A DNA stretch of 64,000 bases from NCBI GenBank assembly GCA_002633025.1, contig NMRB01000214.1, forward strand, positions 320,242 through 384,241, given 5' to 3'. Positions 22,205 to 34,515 of this stretch are shown piece by piece (the first letter of the stretch is position 1; each line of letters starts with the position of its first letter). Under the pieces are notes generated by a model, which saw nothing but the letters and a program-made list of their open reading frames with translations, did no database searches and had not been told where the DNA came from. The stretch comes from Notospermus geniculatus. Its lineage: Eukaryota; Nemertea; Pilidiophora; Heteronemertea; Lineidae. The translations under genes and the position numbers were made by a program.

Positions 22205-22416
22205 TTAAAGGAGCACGGTATTGCCACTTTTTCTCGACAGCTGGCGCCACCGCGCCACTCTCCAACCCAGGGACTAACTACGTTGTCGGCGAATTGACCC
22301 AATTTACTACGTATATTTGGTAATGCATTTTTGTAGTTCCTCTTGCTGCCGCTAGGTGGTGCCCTCCAGGTCGGCAGTCAAATAACGCATTTGAGATCCA
22401 ATACCTTGCTCCTTTA
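22205..22416. mobile_element. MITE with TTAAAGGAGCA ends
   Basis: TTAAAGGAGCACGGTATTG at the left returns as CAATACCTTGCTCCTTTAA at the right. About 212 bp. Confidence 0.8.
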
Positions 22417-23054
22417 AGTTAAAACTCCTGATTAGTGACTAAGTTTGAAAGCATTGACTGAACCACATCATTGAGTTCAGAGCTAATTACGCTATTGCTC
22501 TATATTTTACTTTGCCCTTGATTCAATACGGTACTTCAAAATCACAACACAGAATGAGACACGACATAGAGACCACTTACTGTGATACATAATAAAAACT
22601 TAATCTTTCTATCTTTCTAAAGATGAGACAAATAAAAACATCGATGTTCCGGTACATTAATACACACCGTCAGTATAATCATTTGATTCTAATCTTCAAT
22701 AATCTCTAATTACTAATATCTAAAGGTAAATTAAGTTTGAAACTGAATTCGCTAAGAAAACCTACGAATGGACAATCATTAAAGCCATAGTGTAAACAGT
22801 TAACAAAATAAATGCACATGTCATGGATGTGAAATCCACAAAGTCAATCATGTCATTTCCAAATTCCCTTTCACCTTCGAACAGTCGCGCGGATAACATG
22901 AAATAAATACTTTGTAAGCGTATATGAATTCTCAATAATAACTTTAAGTAACATGTAACCTTTAGTAGAACATGTAAACTGCATTACTAAACTTGTCAAA
23001 TAATAATATCTGCAAATACATAACACATGTTCATGTACATACAACATGTATAAC

Positions 23055-23589
23055 NNNNNNNNNNNNNNNNNNNNNNNNNNNNNNNNNNNNNNNNNNNNNN
23101 NNNNNNNNNNNNNNNNNNNNNNNNNNNNNNNNNNNNNNNNNNNNNNNNNNNNNNNNNNNNNNNNNNNNNNNNNNNNNNNNNNNNNNNNNNNNNNNNNNNN
23201 NNNNNNNNNNNNNNNNNNNNNNNNNNNNNNNNNNNNNNNNNNNNNNNNNNNNNNNNNNNNNNNNNNNNNNNNNNNNNNNNNNNNNNNNNNNNNNNNNNNN
23301 NNNNNNNNNNNNNNNNNNNNNNNNNNNNNNNNNNNNNNNNNNNNNNNNNNNNNNNNNNNNNNNNNNNNNNNNNNNNNNNNNNNNNNNNNNNNNNNNNNNN
23401 NNNNNNNNNNNNNNNNNNNNNNNNNNNNNNNNNNNNNNNNNNNNNNNNNNNNNNNNNNNNNNNNNNNNNNNNNNNNNNNNNNNNNNNNNNNNNNNNNNNN
23501 NNNNNNNNNNNNNNNNNNNNNNNNNNNNNNNNNNNNNNNNNNNNNNNNNNNNNNNNNNNNNNNNNNNNNNNNNNNNNNNNNNNNNNNNN
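23055..23589. other. Assembly gap (535 N)
   Basis: Unknown sequence. The right side opens inside a hAT-like element, so at least part of the gap is repeat. Confidence 1.
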
Positions 23590-23688
23590 AGGGGTCTGAT
23601 TATATGCCTTCCAAAATTTTTGCTGCTCGGCGGCTGAACGGGGGGGGGGGCGTGCGCCGGGCACGCCCCCTGGATCCGCCACTGGTGA
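23590..23688. mobile_element. hAT-like element end (GGATCCGCCACTG)
   Basis: Matches, in opposite orientation, the left end of the complete copy at 46450-46710. The rest lies in the gap. A related G-rich end is at 3615-3655. Confidence 0.85.
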
Positions 23689-23693
23689 CATTA

Positions 23694-23813
23694 TGGTCCG
23701 TATTTCAGAATACTCCTCAACGTAAAGGAGTTCCTCAAGGCTATTGTTCTCAACAGGAGAACAACAGCCTTGAGGAACTCCTTTACGTTGAGGAGCATTC
23801 TAAAATACGGACC
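23694..23813. mobile_element. Near-perfect fold-back element, copy 1
   Basis: Arms of about 55 bp containing CTCAACGTAAAGGAGTTCCT pair across a loop of about 5 bases. It lies just beyond the DGKE stop codon. Two more copies are at 57970-58086 and 58258-58376. Confidence 0.92.
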
Positions 23814-23840
23814 CTATGTGTCTGTTCTTCACTCCTACCA

Positions 23841-26800
23841 TCAGCTGTCACATGCCAGCATGTTTGCCTGCCCAGCTCTCGTGATCACGATCTCGCATGC
23901 AGACTGGTTCCATGGCTCTCCATCCACCTGCATTGGGGCCTTTCCTTTAGTCAGTGTGATCTGAAATGGGCAGAATTCTGCTGATGTCACCGCAAGATGA
24001 TTTTATGGCTGGTGCAACATTAGCCAAGTAATAAATTGCCAGGTGGTTTGAGAAGTACTCGTAATGACTTGACATTAAAGCAAATGGCTCGCGGGGTTTG
24101 TTTTGATTTTTGATGGTACCTCCCATAGAGAGTGAATCTAGCCTCCAGGCAAAACCGTGCCCCAGTCATAGGCAAAACCTGTGCAAATTAATATCCGAAT
24201 GTGCACCTGGAGATGAGGTTCCATTAAAATTTGTTAAAATGGATTAATGACATTTTCAAAATCAGTCGGCCAAAATGTACATTTTGTACTATTCACATTG
24301 ATTTCGAAGCAGCAGATTTTGCAGAATACGCCTCCGAAGTTTGGCTGTCTAATGCATTTCCCATTAAACTAAAATCGTTCTTTCGCCTTTTTCTCAAAAC
24401 GGCGCTTGATATTGAGCATATGTCAACAAACAACTGTCAACAAACCCCACGAGCGATTTGCTTTAAGGAGAGGGTGTTTGATAGATACGACGTACCTTGA
24501 CAGTCTGAGCCTGACCAAACCTGTATGGTTCGGCGAGACCTACTTGTAACTGGGCGATATGGAATGACGAGTACAGACCCATTACTTCAACTAAACCATC
24601 ATCATACCTGAAAGAAAGACAGAGAGAAAGAAGGATTAGGGTATGAAGGAAAGAAATGTCTCACAGTATCTCCCGTTCATGATTGTTCCTCTCACCATAC
24701 ATGGGGATTTACTGTCACCCCATATATGGGTGAATTCACCATCATGGCACTGATTTGTTGACCCATTTTCTTTCCATTCCATTACGAAACATCTTTGATG
24801 AGAAAAAGTCGCAGTGAACCTACCTTGCTTGTTTATCCAGAGCTCCTAGACCTATATCCCACGGTCGGCAACCACCTCCCCAGCTACTGATGTTGAGAAC
24901 AACTATCCCTTCGATTTCAGGAACCTGTACTTCTACACCGTCCAGCTCAAGCTGTAATTATGATGCACAAATTGAAATTGAAATAATCATCACCTTCAAC
25001 ATAGAATTGTACATCATCATTATGGTACTGAGGAATGAAATGACAGAATTTGGTAGTAAACTTAGGTCTTGTGTCCTCCCAAGATGTGCTCGCTGAGGGT
25101 GGTTCCCCATCTCTACACTCACCTTAATTCTCTTCTGAAGATCTTTACATTCTCTCTCAAGTATGTCCTTCGTTCCATATGTGAAATACCACAGCTGAAG
25201 TGGGAAGATATAGATGGGTATATACCTACTCACTGGGTAGGAAGAACAAATGATTTGTATGCAGGAAAAGTTAAAAAACAACAGTTCATACCTTGTTGAT
25301 GAGCCTGCTCCCGAACAGATGAGGCTGACTCTCACGATGCTGGTGAAAGTTGAGGGTAACACGGGCATCTACTCCTATACTGGTGTAATTATTCATCATC
25401 ATTGTCTAAACAAAAATAAAATACATATGTGCATATGAACCAAATCATATTTGTTAATGAGTAGACAGTAGAAGCCAATGCTACAATCGGTCTTCGACAT
25501 TCACACATTACGGTACTGTACATTGACCTGCTATCAACTTAGTGTGAGACTGAGTTCGTACTTCAGGTAGGTGATGGACCTGCTGAGCTTACCTTCCTTC
25601 TCCTTGGCAATCCTATCCCGAGTTTCTTATGACCTGTGACCTCAACTTTCCACCTAAAAAACATCACAAAAATATCAGCACAATGAATTAAACTTTCCTC
25701 TGAATCTTTTATTCACGGAAATGGGAGTTCATGTTCAGAATATCAGCTTTTGAGAAAAACTTGAGAAAATCCACTGGAAACCTTGGCCAAAGGATAATTT
25801 AGGCATGGGATGTTGTAGCAAAACGTACCTGTCAAGTTTGACATACTTGGCCATCTCCAGTTTATCCAGTATTTCCTCAATGTTGGTCTCGGCGTTAACG
25901 TATCCCTCCCCCCACTGTAGCACACGGGAGAGATCATTCCCCGTCCCAAGGGGTAAGATGGACACATATGGGGCAGGCTGGATGAAAGGAACAGAATAAT
26001 ATCAAACTTATGATAAGAGCAGAAAGAAGTGCCTGTAGAAAACCTGTGGTGTCAAGGATAGTCACCCTCTGGAACTTTAGCAGTGGCAGAGGCCGATGTT
26101 TTCACTGCACCACTCCGATGACCCCATGATTGCACAATTGTAGAATTGATCACTTACATTTAAACCTAACCTGTCAATTGCGTTCAGTACCCATCCGATG
26201 GTCCCATCGCCACCACAGACCAAGACTCGACATGTAATATTTGGCACTAGGTGGCACCATTCAAGGGCATTCTCTGGCGGCAGGTCATGAAGATCAATCA
26301 CCTGAAGAAAAGCAAGAAATATACCAATACCATGCCAGTGGGGTGGAGGGAATGACAATCCCCTGGCTCAATGGTCTGGTTACTGTAGGACGGATTCTTT
26401 ATGAATCTGATACTCACTTGTGCTGGATTAAGCAGTCTCCTAAATGCTTGAAGTATGAGCTCTCCATCCCCGTTCCCACTTTTACGATTGGCTATCACAA
26501 CAAGAGGACTCCAGTCTTTGATTGGTGGCTCTCTGACTGACCCCACAACCAAATGTCATGGGCCTCTGATATATTACAATATACCGGGTGAGTGAACATG
26601 TCCATCATGACCCAGCGGTGACCTTTACTGATATCTCTGACCTTGACATCATAATGTGGTTTTCTGTTCCGCTTGCAACACTTTGTGATAATGACAGTCA
26701 GAATCACCATGAAGGTAACAAACCCCATGATTATTAGGAATGAAGCCATCTGTAATCTAGAATATAAAGGAATTGAAATAATCAAGATAATGAAATATAT

Positions 26801-27883
26801 TAGCCAATAATCTTAAGTTTATTGGATTCTAATCTTCAAAAGGTAAAGTACCATGAGTACGGTACATTTTGTATAACAAACTGTCATGTAGGCCTACATG
26901 ATACATGTAGATTATATCCGATCAGCATCAAAATTAGACGTCATGGAATGATGTCATTAGGCCTACATAAAATCATCACCAATCATCAACTAGCAGGCCT
27001 ATTGCTGACTGGCGACAGTGTTAGTGTTGTAGCTAAAGCCGAATGAGGTTTGACTGACTTGAGTTAATGATGATGACATGAAATGATGTCTGAATGTTAG
27101 GCCTATAGCCGGGTTCGTAAGAAGACCGGAATACACCAAAATACGCCGAAATACCACTGAAAACAGGGTTAAAAGGCTTCTTTTCAATGTTATACAATCA
27201 TGATAGTAGTGAGGCAATGTATCGTATCAATCTAATGTAAAAATTCATTTATCAGTCTCAAGATTCGACCGATTTGAACAGAAACATGAGAAACATCGCC
27301 CGGCGGGTGTTTTCGGCGATTGACCGCCGCCATATTGGATTTGGATACAAACACGCGGGATGCAAGATGGCGACCGCTGGCCGCCGAAAACACCTGTTGC
27401 GATGTTTCTTAAGTTGCCTGTGTGAATTTTCAGGCTGATCTTGCCCTCTCCTGCCTCGTATCATGTAATAAATATCATAGGTACAACATAAGAGTGAAAT
27501 TAAGCCATTTTTATCGTGTTTTCGGCAGTATTCCGGCGTATTTCGGTGTATTCCGGTCTTCTTATGAACCGCCTATAGCCTAGGCCTACCGGTATCATAT
27601 TCATGTAGCTACAGATAAGACCGATGATGGAGATGGTGTGGCCGTGGTGGTGGTGGTGGTGATGATGATGATGATGGCCTGGATGATCATCATCATCATG
27701 TAGGCCTACATAGGCCTACATGATGTGATGATGATTGATGATGATGATTTGTTTTGATGATCAGATTTCATGATTTTGACAATCACAATGACATCACCTG
27801 CTGTGCTGTCGTGCTGATCACCATCCCATGAATGATCACATAAAACTTACTGAAGATTTTTCCTCACACCCGCTTTTCTTCAT
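23841..27883 (-). CDS. DGKE: Diacylglycerol kinase epsilon lacking the C1 domains
   Basis: Minus-strand exons: 27883-27851 (optional in-frame first exon), 26749-26542, 26536-26418, 26301-26158, 25977-25829, 25653-25593, 25405-25292, 25194-25123, 24951-24824, 24607-24496 and 23960-23841. All phases agree, giving about 419 residues (408 without the first exon). Order: an N-terminal membrane segment ([18 protein letters not shown]) typical of the epsilon type; the start of a C1 finger (DMFTHPVYC); the kinase domain with CGGDGTIGW and [12 protein letters not shown]; the accessory domain with [49 protein letters not shown]; and the end MQVDGEPW. It phosphorylates diacylglycerol to phosphatidic acid at membranes. 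Vertebrate DGKE is about 567 residues with two C1 domains. Here those are missing, the second C1 cysteine is Ser, and only GTCAG (26541-26537) separates the flanking exons. Confidence 0.9.
27109..27571. mobile_element. MITE with GTAAGAAGACCGGAATACACC ends
   Basis: About 460 bp bounded by inverted repeats (GTTCGTAAGAAGACCGGAAT at the left, its near-complement at the right), with further internal inverted repeats CGGCGTATTTCGG. It lies in DGKE intron 1. Confidence 0.88.
27640..27760. repeat. GGT/GATGAT microsatellite
   Basis: (GGT)n passes into (GATGAT)n and CATCAT runs, with an AGGCCTACAT repeat inside. It lies in DGKE intron 1. Confidence 0.85.
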
Positions 27884-29447
27884 CCCCGACAGGAGAACGC
27901 TGCTTTAGCCACAACTAGAACGACTCATATTACACATCATCAAATGATTTAGTACAAAAACGAGGAAATAAATCTGACAGACTGAAACAAAATGTTCTCA
28001 AATTTGTTACGACACTAGTGCCTCCTATCGGCAACATGATACATCAGACATAGCGAGCTAGTCTGAGTATAGGAAACCGATACAGGTTTTCATTTTCTGC
28101 ATCAAATGAAATCATGCAACCTTTCTAGTTATTTTAGAACTAATAAATCATTTATTGAAATGCTACCGATTACAAAACTTCCGTTTATACTGAGTAAGTC
28201 TACACTTTTGTCATCGCTGTCGTTTTTCATCGAAGACTCTGATAGCGTGTTCGGAAAGCTTCCTCGGGGTAGACTCACTCAGTCAGTCGCCACGCGCGGC
28301 GCTGGAGTAGCTTCCCTGTAATGGTAATGTAAGAGTCTGACCGCGTGAGACTATCCTCGGGGAGGCTCGGGGAAGCGGGAGAGCGTTCGGTAAGGTATTT
28401 GGCAGGCTGCCAAGGCTTCCTCGAACCTGGCCGAAGTGAGCGACTCGCCGAGTCGCTCACTTGGGGAAACTCCCGGCATGCATTTCGTTTTCTTTCCAAT
28501 CCGACATGCTGATTGGCTAAACGTGGAACATTTCACGCCTGCAACCCACAGTAGTACCTTTCCCCCATTCTACGTTGTGAGATACTTTTTCGATGTTTCA
28601 CTTCTGACGAGACGAAAAGTATCTCTACTGTATGAAGGATGTGAAATAAGAAATAAACGGGTTTCCAAGGTGAAGGTCATCACGCCCTTCTTCCAGACTA
28701 GAACCCACGGACTCTCGCATAAGGCATCAACCGCCAGCACTAAGGGACAAACGCCTCAAACCACTAGGCTAAATCCCTATCTTCAAAAAAGATAGTTCAA
28801 TAGCCCGTGTTAAAGGAGGCATCCATCAGTACCCTGCGAGTAGCCCCAACAATCTCAGGCCCTAGCCGACCAACTAATGGGCATGCGCAAGACCTACTGC
28901 GCATGCGCAGCTTAGTACACATTGCTACTATGCAAAACATTTCGGTGTGTGTTGGAGAATGTATGATTTATGATTACAATACAATGCATACGTGGATACC
29001 CTAGCAATCCGACAGTTACTCAACATGGGGCGAGGTTGATTGGTGGTAGTTCAGTAACATTGTCAATAGAGGTCTCCCTTAACGCGGGGATATTTACCGC
29101 AGGACAGGGAAGGAATACAGTGCCCCTTTAACAAAACATTTTTCAATGAAGACACAAGAAGGAAACCAATATGGACGATTCTCAAATTCGCAGATTTGCA
29201 CACTTCCGCCGAAATCGCAACCAGAACCTTGATCTGAAACTGGCCAACGTGACGCCATCCATGATTCAGCTACAGTATGGTTGACTCTGACGCAACGTCT
29301 TCGAACTGTCATTGGGTTGTCTGCATCAGTTTCAGACCGAGGTTGTGGTTGAGATTTTGGCAGAAGTGCGCAGATCTTTTGTCGTTACATCGATTTGAGA
29401 ACGGTCTATTGAGAGGCAAGTCGCGTGGATATTTCCTTCCCCCTTAC
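27884..29447. other. Intergenic between DGKE and the Ig/FN3 gene
   Basis: Probably includes the DGKE promoter and the unfound cytoplasmic exon(s) of the Ig/FN3 gene. GTGAGCGACTCGCCGAGTCGCTCAC at about 28436-28461 is a palindrome. A fold-back element with arms near 29165-29230 and 29326-29400 is present. Confidence 0.45.
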
Positions 29448-32400
29448 CTGAAAAACAAGCCTCGTTCCTTCTATGGAGTATGACAACTGTAACAATAACA
29501 GCCACAACCATGAGGACCAGGATTATTATTGCAATGATCATCCAAACATTGGTGCCGTCTCCTCCTGTTACGCCATCTTTTACCCAAATGTAAGTGCCGC
29601 CTTCCCTAGTTTCTGCAACTGGCATTGAACGAAACACGAGATCTTGTCTGTCAAACACCTCCAAAAACAGAAGGAGAACACTCTTTACCATTGCCGACCC
29701 CTCGATCTCGAAGCTCATCTCTCCAGCTGTCTGATTCGTCACTAGGTGCTCACGACACATATCCAGCGCATCTATACGACAGTATTTGATTTGAAGTGCC
29801 GTATAAGAATGACGAAGGGGAACCCATCTTGCCGTCATTCGAGTCCCGTGTTGTTTAACGTTCGTCAGTGTTGTGTTCGGAGCATCTGCAATAGACAATG
29901 TTATACTGTAGACATTGAACACAAATCTAACTTCTTTAGACTTTCATAAAAGTCTGACTTTTCTCAATGCTTCAAGCAAAGTCTAACTTCAACAAAACTT
30001 TAGGCTCAAGTCCGACCATAGCATGTTTGGACTGGACTTAGCCTAAAGTATAGCTGAAGTTAGACTTTCTCTTTGCTTGAAGCATTGAGAAAAGTTGGAC
30101 TTTAATGAAAGCGAGGAGCTCTGATAGTCAAGTGGTTGTCACGTCTGCTCAGCAAGCGACAGGTCCCGATTTCGAATCCAGCCTGGGTAATGGAATTAAT
30201 CATTCCCGGCTCTTCACGTCCATTGCATGGGACAGTAAGCCCTGGTGCCGTGTACCTTGTGCCATTGGCTGGTATTCATAAAAGTTAGCAAATACTTTTA
30301 CTTAAGATTTACACAGCGAGGTCTAATGTAAATGTACTACAAAACCTTTTATGAATACCAGCCAATATCAGGACAAGTAAAAGACCCCATCCAAGTGAGG
30401 AACATGAGTAGCTTGAGATGGCCTCTTCCATACTTACCAGGGCTAATGCTATGGCTTCGGCCCTGAGGGAAAAATCCAATACAAATACAAATATCAACCT
30501 TAATGGTATTGGGATAGTCTGTTGATAAGAGAACGTACCTCCTTTCATTACCCCGAAGGTAAAAACTGAGATCCCAACATCGTTGACTACTTTAGCCGAG
30601 TATTCCCCGTAATCATCCAACGAAACAGCTTCCTTAAACAAGGTGTATGTCGAATCGTTGGCTTTTCCGGCTGAAAATCCTTGATCAGTGGCCGAGTGAT
30701 TGTATTGGTCGAACCAGGAGACATTTGTGGGTGGTGGATTGGCAATCACACGCAGAACGAACCACACACTCTCCGATGGTGTGCGGAAGACCGTGAGAAC
30801 CTTCTGGAAGTTGGGGTTCCATTTGGCCTTGTCTGAAAATGATGACAGCCCAATGTTCATACCAAGTTATTTAAAGCGAGGAATCCACCTGTGATTTTCA
30901 ACCGGATTTTGTTTTGTGACCGGGCACTTGATCGCCGATCGAGGATCAGTAGTGGACTACTCTCCATTCCAGTTCCGATTGGCGCGAGGTTTATGAACGA
31001 TAGCTCCGCAACGGCTGGGCCGATTTTGATGAAACATACGTCAATCGACTTGTCTTTCTTGGCGGTACAGCCATCATCACTGTCATTTTCTCGAAAAACG
31101 TGACAGGAAAAAGTTCTTTCACAAACCACAGTTCGTGTCTACGGCCGAAATGGCGGCCATTTTGAAATGACGCAATGCATCGTGCACGTGTAAACTGCAC
31201 TGAACAGCATAGCGAAATGAAATGGGTTTTGAGAAAGGGATCCGTTATGCAGGCCTTACGCGAAAAATGAAGATAGCAGAAAGATACCGGCAAGAAAGAC
31301 AAGTTATTGATGTATGGTATGTTGAATTTGACCCAGCCGTTGCGGTGATATCGGCTGAAAACCTCGCGCCACTGGGATTTGGAATGAACTGTAGGGGAGA
31401 CCGGGGCTGGTTGTAACACTTTTTCTTTTGAGGTCGATTACTTCCTAATTACAAGAGGTATTTATAACCTGCTTGGTCTTTTGAATATTTGATATCAATG
31501 GTCACTTATGCACTAAACAAAGTTTAGTCATTTCTATCCATGTCTCTGAAAAATGGGTCCAAAGTCGAGTGGTACCACCTGCCCCGTCAAAAAATTTCGG
31601 GGTTGGTTGTAACACATCTCATAAAGTGAGCATGGCAAATTTCCCTTTACTTCTTCATGTGTTTTTCAAAACGGCACGGGTATTTGTCTCCTAAATAAAC
31701 TTCTAAACACAGCAAATCCGTTCTTCTTACAAAAAATAATCGATTCAACAGTCTATAGGATGAGGGGTGAGGATTGATGAAAACCTTAATTTTGCCTATC
31801 TCCAAGTGGTGAGGTAAGCAATTTGGTTTTTTGCCATTTTATCAAAACCTGAAAAAGTGAGATAGGCAAATATCTTAGCAGGGTGACGATGTTACCATGT
31901 TTGTTACAACCAACCCCACCTATAGTTCAGGTCAAATGTGGGCTGCAATACCAAAGCATGTGGAAGTGGGCCTTATCACTCTGGACCAGTTGTACAGGCT
32001 TTACATCATTATTCAAATAGTATCCAAACAAACTTCTAAAACTGCACAGGCAGTGAAGCAGAAGAGATTTTCTGATCAGGTCATTTTTTACTTTCATGTA
32101 CTAAAAACGGTTTTTGTCGATTTTTTGGAAAGTCAATTCGGACATTCAGATGCCCTTTGGTACAAAGGTGGCCGGTATCAATGTCAATATATGTGAGGAA
32201 ACTCAGCCCTTCCCAGTGGATATTCAAGGAAATATTAGCTCTGTTACAACCTACCCCTGTTACAACCAGCCCCGGTCTCCCCTAGTTATGTGATTTCCAC
32301 CACGAGTGAAGATGCGATCAATTTCAGGTCAGGGACCAGTATCAGTTCCTTATGGTCATATTCGAACATTCTTATATGTCTACTTACACAAAATATCGAT

Positions 32401-34513
32401 ATTCAAGGTAGCATCAGCGAAGCCTCCAGGTGAATAATTGACGACCTGACATTGATATGGTCCAGTCTGTGTATACTTCACTCCTCTAACCGTATATGTC
32501 CGTGATCTTTCATTCTGTATTTCCTTGCTCTTATAGTACCAGCTGTATCTATACGTTGTTGGGTTACCTCCGCTAGCTCCACAGGTTAATGTGACGTCAT
32601 CCCCTTCTTTCACTTTCTTTGGCTTTGCTGATAGAGAGGCACTTGGAGGGTCTGAAATAATGAAAGCTACAGCCTGTCACAGTTTTTTGCCAACTCTTGT
32701 CCAGTTTCTAGGCTCTGGCAAATTATCAAACCCAAGTCATTTTCTGATCACAATAGAGAGTTTTCGCAAAGCCCCCGAAATGCCAACGCGAACGCTAAAC
32801 CAATTGTTCGATGCCACGAAGAGAGCACCGAACAAAAGGATAGACGTTCGTGTTGGCGTTTTGGGGACTTTACGAAAACTCTGTACCGGTAATGTTATTA
32901 GTACTCATACGCACAGACAGATTAAGGCCTAGCGTGCAGCGGACTTGCAACTGGAATCCACTTGCGACTGGTGATCGATCTACACATTGCACGCACATCG
33001 CAAATTCAGCAACTCAGAAAAACTAGGAGGATCCAATCAGTCGTCATGTCCTGACTGCATACATCGCAGTTGCGACTGGCAACAACTCAGGTAACATCCG
33101 AGGTGTTGAGACTTGACGAGACTAGGTTTCGTTCAGAAAACTGGCACTGATCAGTCGCAAGCCCGCGTACATCTTTGCGACTGAACGAAACTGGATACAA
33201 CTATAGTCACTAGAAAGTTGAACAATTCACAGCGACTGGCGATTTCTCAGTTCCAGCGAGTCGCAAGTTTGCATTCATCCACCGTTTCTGGCGACTGATC
33301 AGTCACCTCTAGTTCCAGCTAGATGCAAGGGCCCAACGCGCCGCGTAGTGGCGAACAGCGAAGCTAGCCAAAGACTTTTCACGGGTCAGTCATTAGAATT
33401 GGACTCATAGGAGATATGCACCTAATGTTCAGATGGAATATACCGGGCGGTTGGTTCACGTTTTTAGTGGCTGTGAACGTTAGATGGGTACATTAGGTAC
33501 ATTTGCCGGGGAATTGCTCTGTGGTTGTTGTAAAGTGTGATTTTTGTAAGATTTTTCTGAGTTGCAACGTCATTTCTAATTATCATAAATATGTTGATGG
33601 CTAGAATGTATTATAAAAACATTTATTCAGCAGCCACCAGCATGACATGGCCCGCTGGCGCATCGGTAGTGCGTGCGGCTATGAATCAGGGGCACCGTGG
33701 GGCACCGGGTTCGAGCCTTGCGAGCGGCTACTTTTCACGCGTCTGTTTCTCTGTTATATTTTTTTTGCTGAACATTTTTAAGTCGCAGGAGGAATATCTC
33801 CCCAGCCCTTCCATTTTCCTACAAAACTGCATAACCCTACTTGCTAATAAATACTTATAACCACAGATCCCTGTCAGCTGTCCTGCATTCAGAGAGACAT
33901 TCCCCTCCCAGCCACCAAAAATATCAACAACCCAACTAACGTTCAAGACTACTGGCTCCTCCCAGTCACCAGGTAGCTCAGTGGTGACTATAGTTGTCTC
34001 CAGTAAGACGTCTACCTGTGTAACGAGAGTTACACCACGACGATTCCGCGAGGGGATCAGACCCCGGGATCAGACACATAAAAAAGCAAACCACGCTTCA
34101 AAGTATCCGGGGAGGTGTTATTCAGAATAAATCCAACCGAAGTAGGGAATAGGCTATCAGCGACCTTTTTTCATGAAGCTCGCCTACTGTATTGTCAATT
34201 TGCGGACAACCTAATGTTCGCGATCGGTCCGACAAGGATTTGCGTACGGTATCCTTAGAGTTGCGAGGACTTTGTGAGTAGGGAGTTTTCGCAAAGCCCG
34301 AAACGCCAACGCGAACGAATGCCAAACCCATTGTTCGATGCCAAGAAGAGAGCACTGGACGAAAGGATAGACGTTCGCGATGGCGTTTCGGGGGCTTTGC
34401 GAAAACTCTCTAATAAGGTCCCTGAACCAGATACCAACGCACAAATCGTTTACAAACGAACATATTGAGAAAATCGGCATGAAAAGGAGAGAATGAAGCA
34501 GTAGACCAAACAT
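29448..34513 (-). CDS. Immunoglobulin/fibronectin-III single-pass membrane protein (partial)
   Basis: Minus strand. The secure exons are 32651-32388 (Ig domain with VTLTCGASGG, SWYYK, GPYQCQVVN), 30832-30539 (Ig-like; WFVLRV, NVSWFDQYN, DDYGEYSAKV, without the usual cysteines) and 29885-29448 (FN3-like domain, then the membrane helix VWMIIAIIILVLMVVAVIV and a basic stop-transfer). All three are bounded by phase 1, the usual arrangement for shuffled extracellular domains. Two upstream exons are likely: 34513-34454, a hydrophobic signal peptide ending in phase 0, and one starting at 34015 after TTACACAG, with TTELPGDWEEPVVLNVSW and an uncertain end near 33862. The cytoplasmic exon after 29448 was not found. 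The protein should act at the cell surface in adhesion or recognition; I cannot assign a named family. Confidence 0.75.
29939..30110. repeat. Fold-back element
   Basis: Arms of about 75 bp containing TTCTCAATGCTTCAAGCAAAG pair across a short loop. It lies in the Ig/FN3 gene. Confidence 0.9.
30118..30190 (+). repeat. tRNA-derived SINE head
   Basis: TAGTCAAGTGGTTGTCA (A-box-like) and GATTTCGAATCCAGCC (B-box-like) have normal spacing, but the stems do not pair well enough for a functional tRNA. Confidence 0.5.
30262..30366. repeat. Short inverted-repeat element
   Basis: ATTGGCTGGTATTCATAAAA at the left is matched inverted at the right (TTTTATGAATACCAGCCAAT), about 105 bp. Confidence 0.88.
31391..32286. 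mobile_element. Non-autonomous Tc1/mariner-like element
   Basis: About 895 bp with 27-bp inverted ends opening TAGGGGAGACCGGGGCTGG and a likely TA target site. Internal copies of GGTTGGTTGTAACA and its complement recur near 31605 and 31905. There is no transposase frame. It lies in an intron of the Ig/FN3 gene. Confidence 0.9.
32746..32883. mobile_element. MITE with AGAGTTTTCGCAAAGCCCC ends, copy 1
   Basis: Inverted ends AGAGTTTTCGCAAAGC; the interior has GATAGACGTTCG. A sister copy is at 34279-34413. Confidence 0.88.
32930..33345. repeat. Repeat rich in GCGACTG / CAGTCGC words
   Basis: The words TTGCGACTGG and CAGTCGCAAG recur on both strands. Probable decayed transposon in the Ig/FN3 gene. 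Confidence 0.5.
33645..33730 (+). repeat. tRNA-like sequence (SINE or tRNA pseudogene)
   Basis: TGGCGCATCGGTAGTGCG and GGGTTCGAGCCTTGCG resemble the internal promoter boxes of a tRNA, but the acceptor and anticodon stems are imperfect, so it is not a functional tRNA. Confidence 0.55.
34279..34413. mobile_element. MITE with AGAGTTTTCGCAAAGCCCC ends, copy 2
   Basis: About 85% similar to 32746-32883. A different element related to 60915-61045 abuts it at about 34190-34275. Confidence 0.88.
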
Positions 34514-34515
34514 TT

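Larger units (their letters stand above)
20648..23054. other. Intergenic with two MITEs
   Basis: Apart from the 3' untranslated region of the small membrane gene and the elements listed separately, nothing is recognised. The frame at 20728-20985 lies in that untranslated region. Confidence 0.4.

Noticed and set aside
22993-23984. Long frames across 23055-23589
   Set aside because: They consist mostly of unknown residues translated from N.
33645-33730. Functional tRNA
   Set aside because: Acceptor and anticodon stems do not pair properly; more likely a SINE or tRNA pseudogene.
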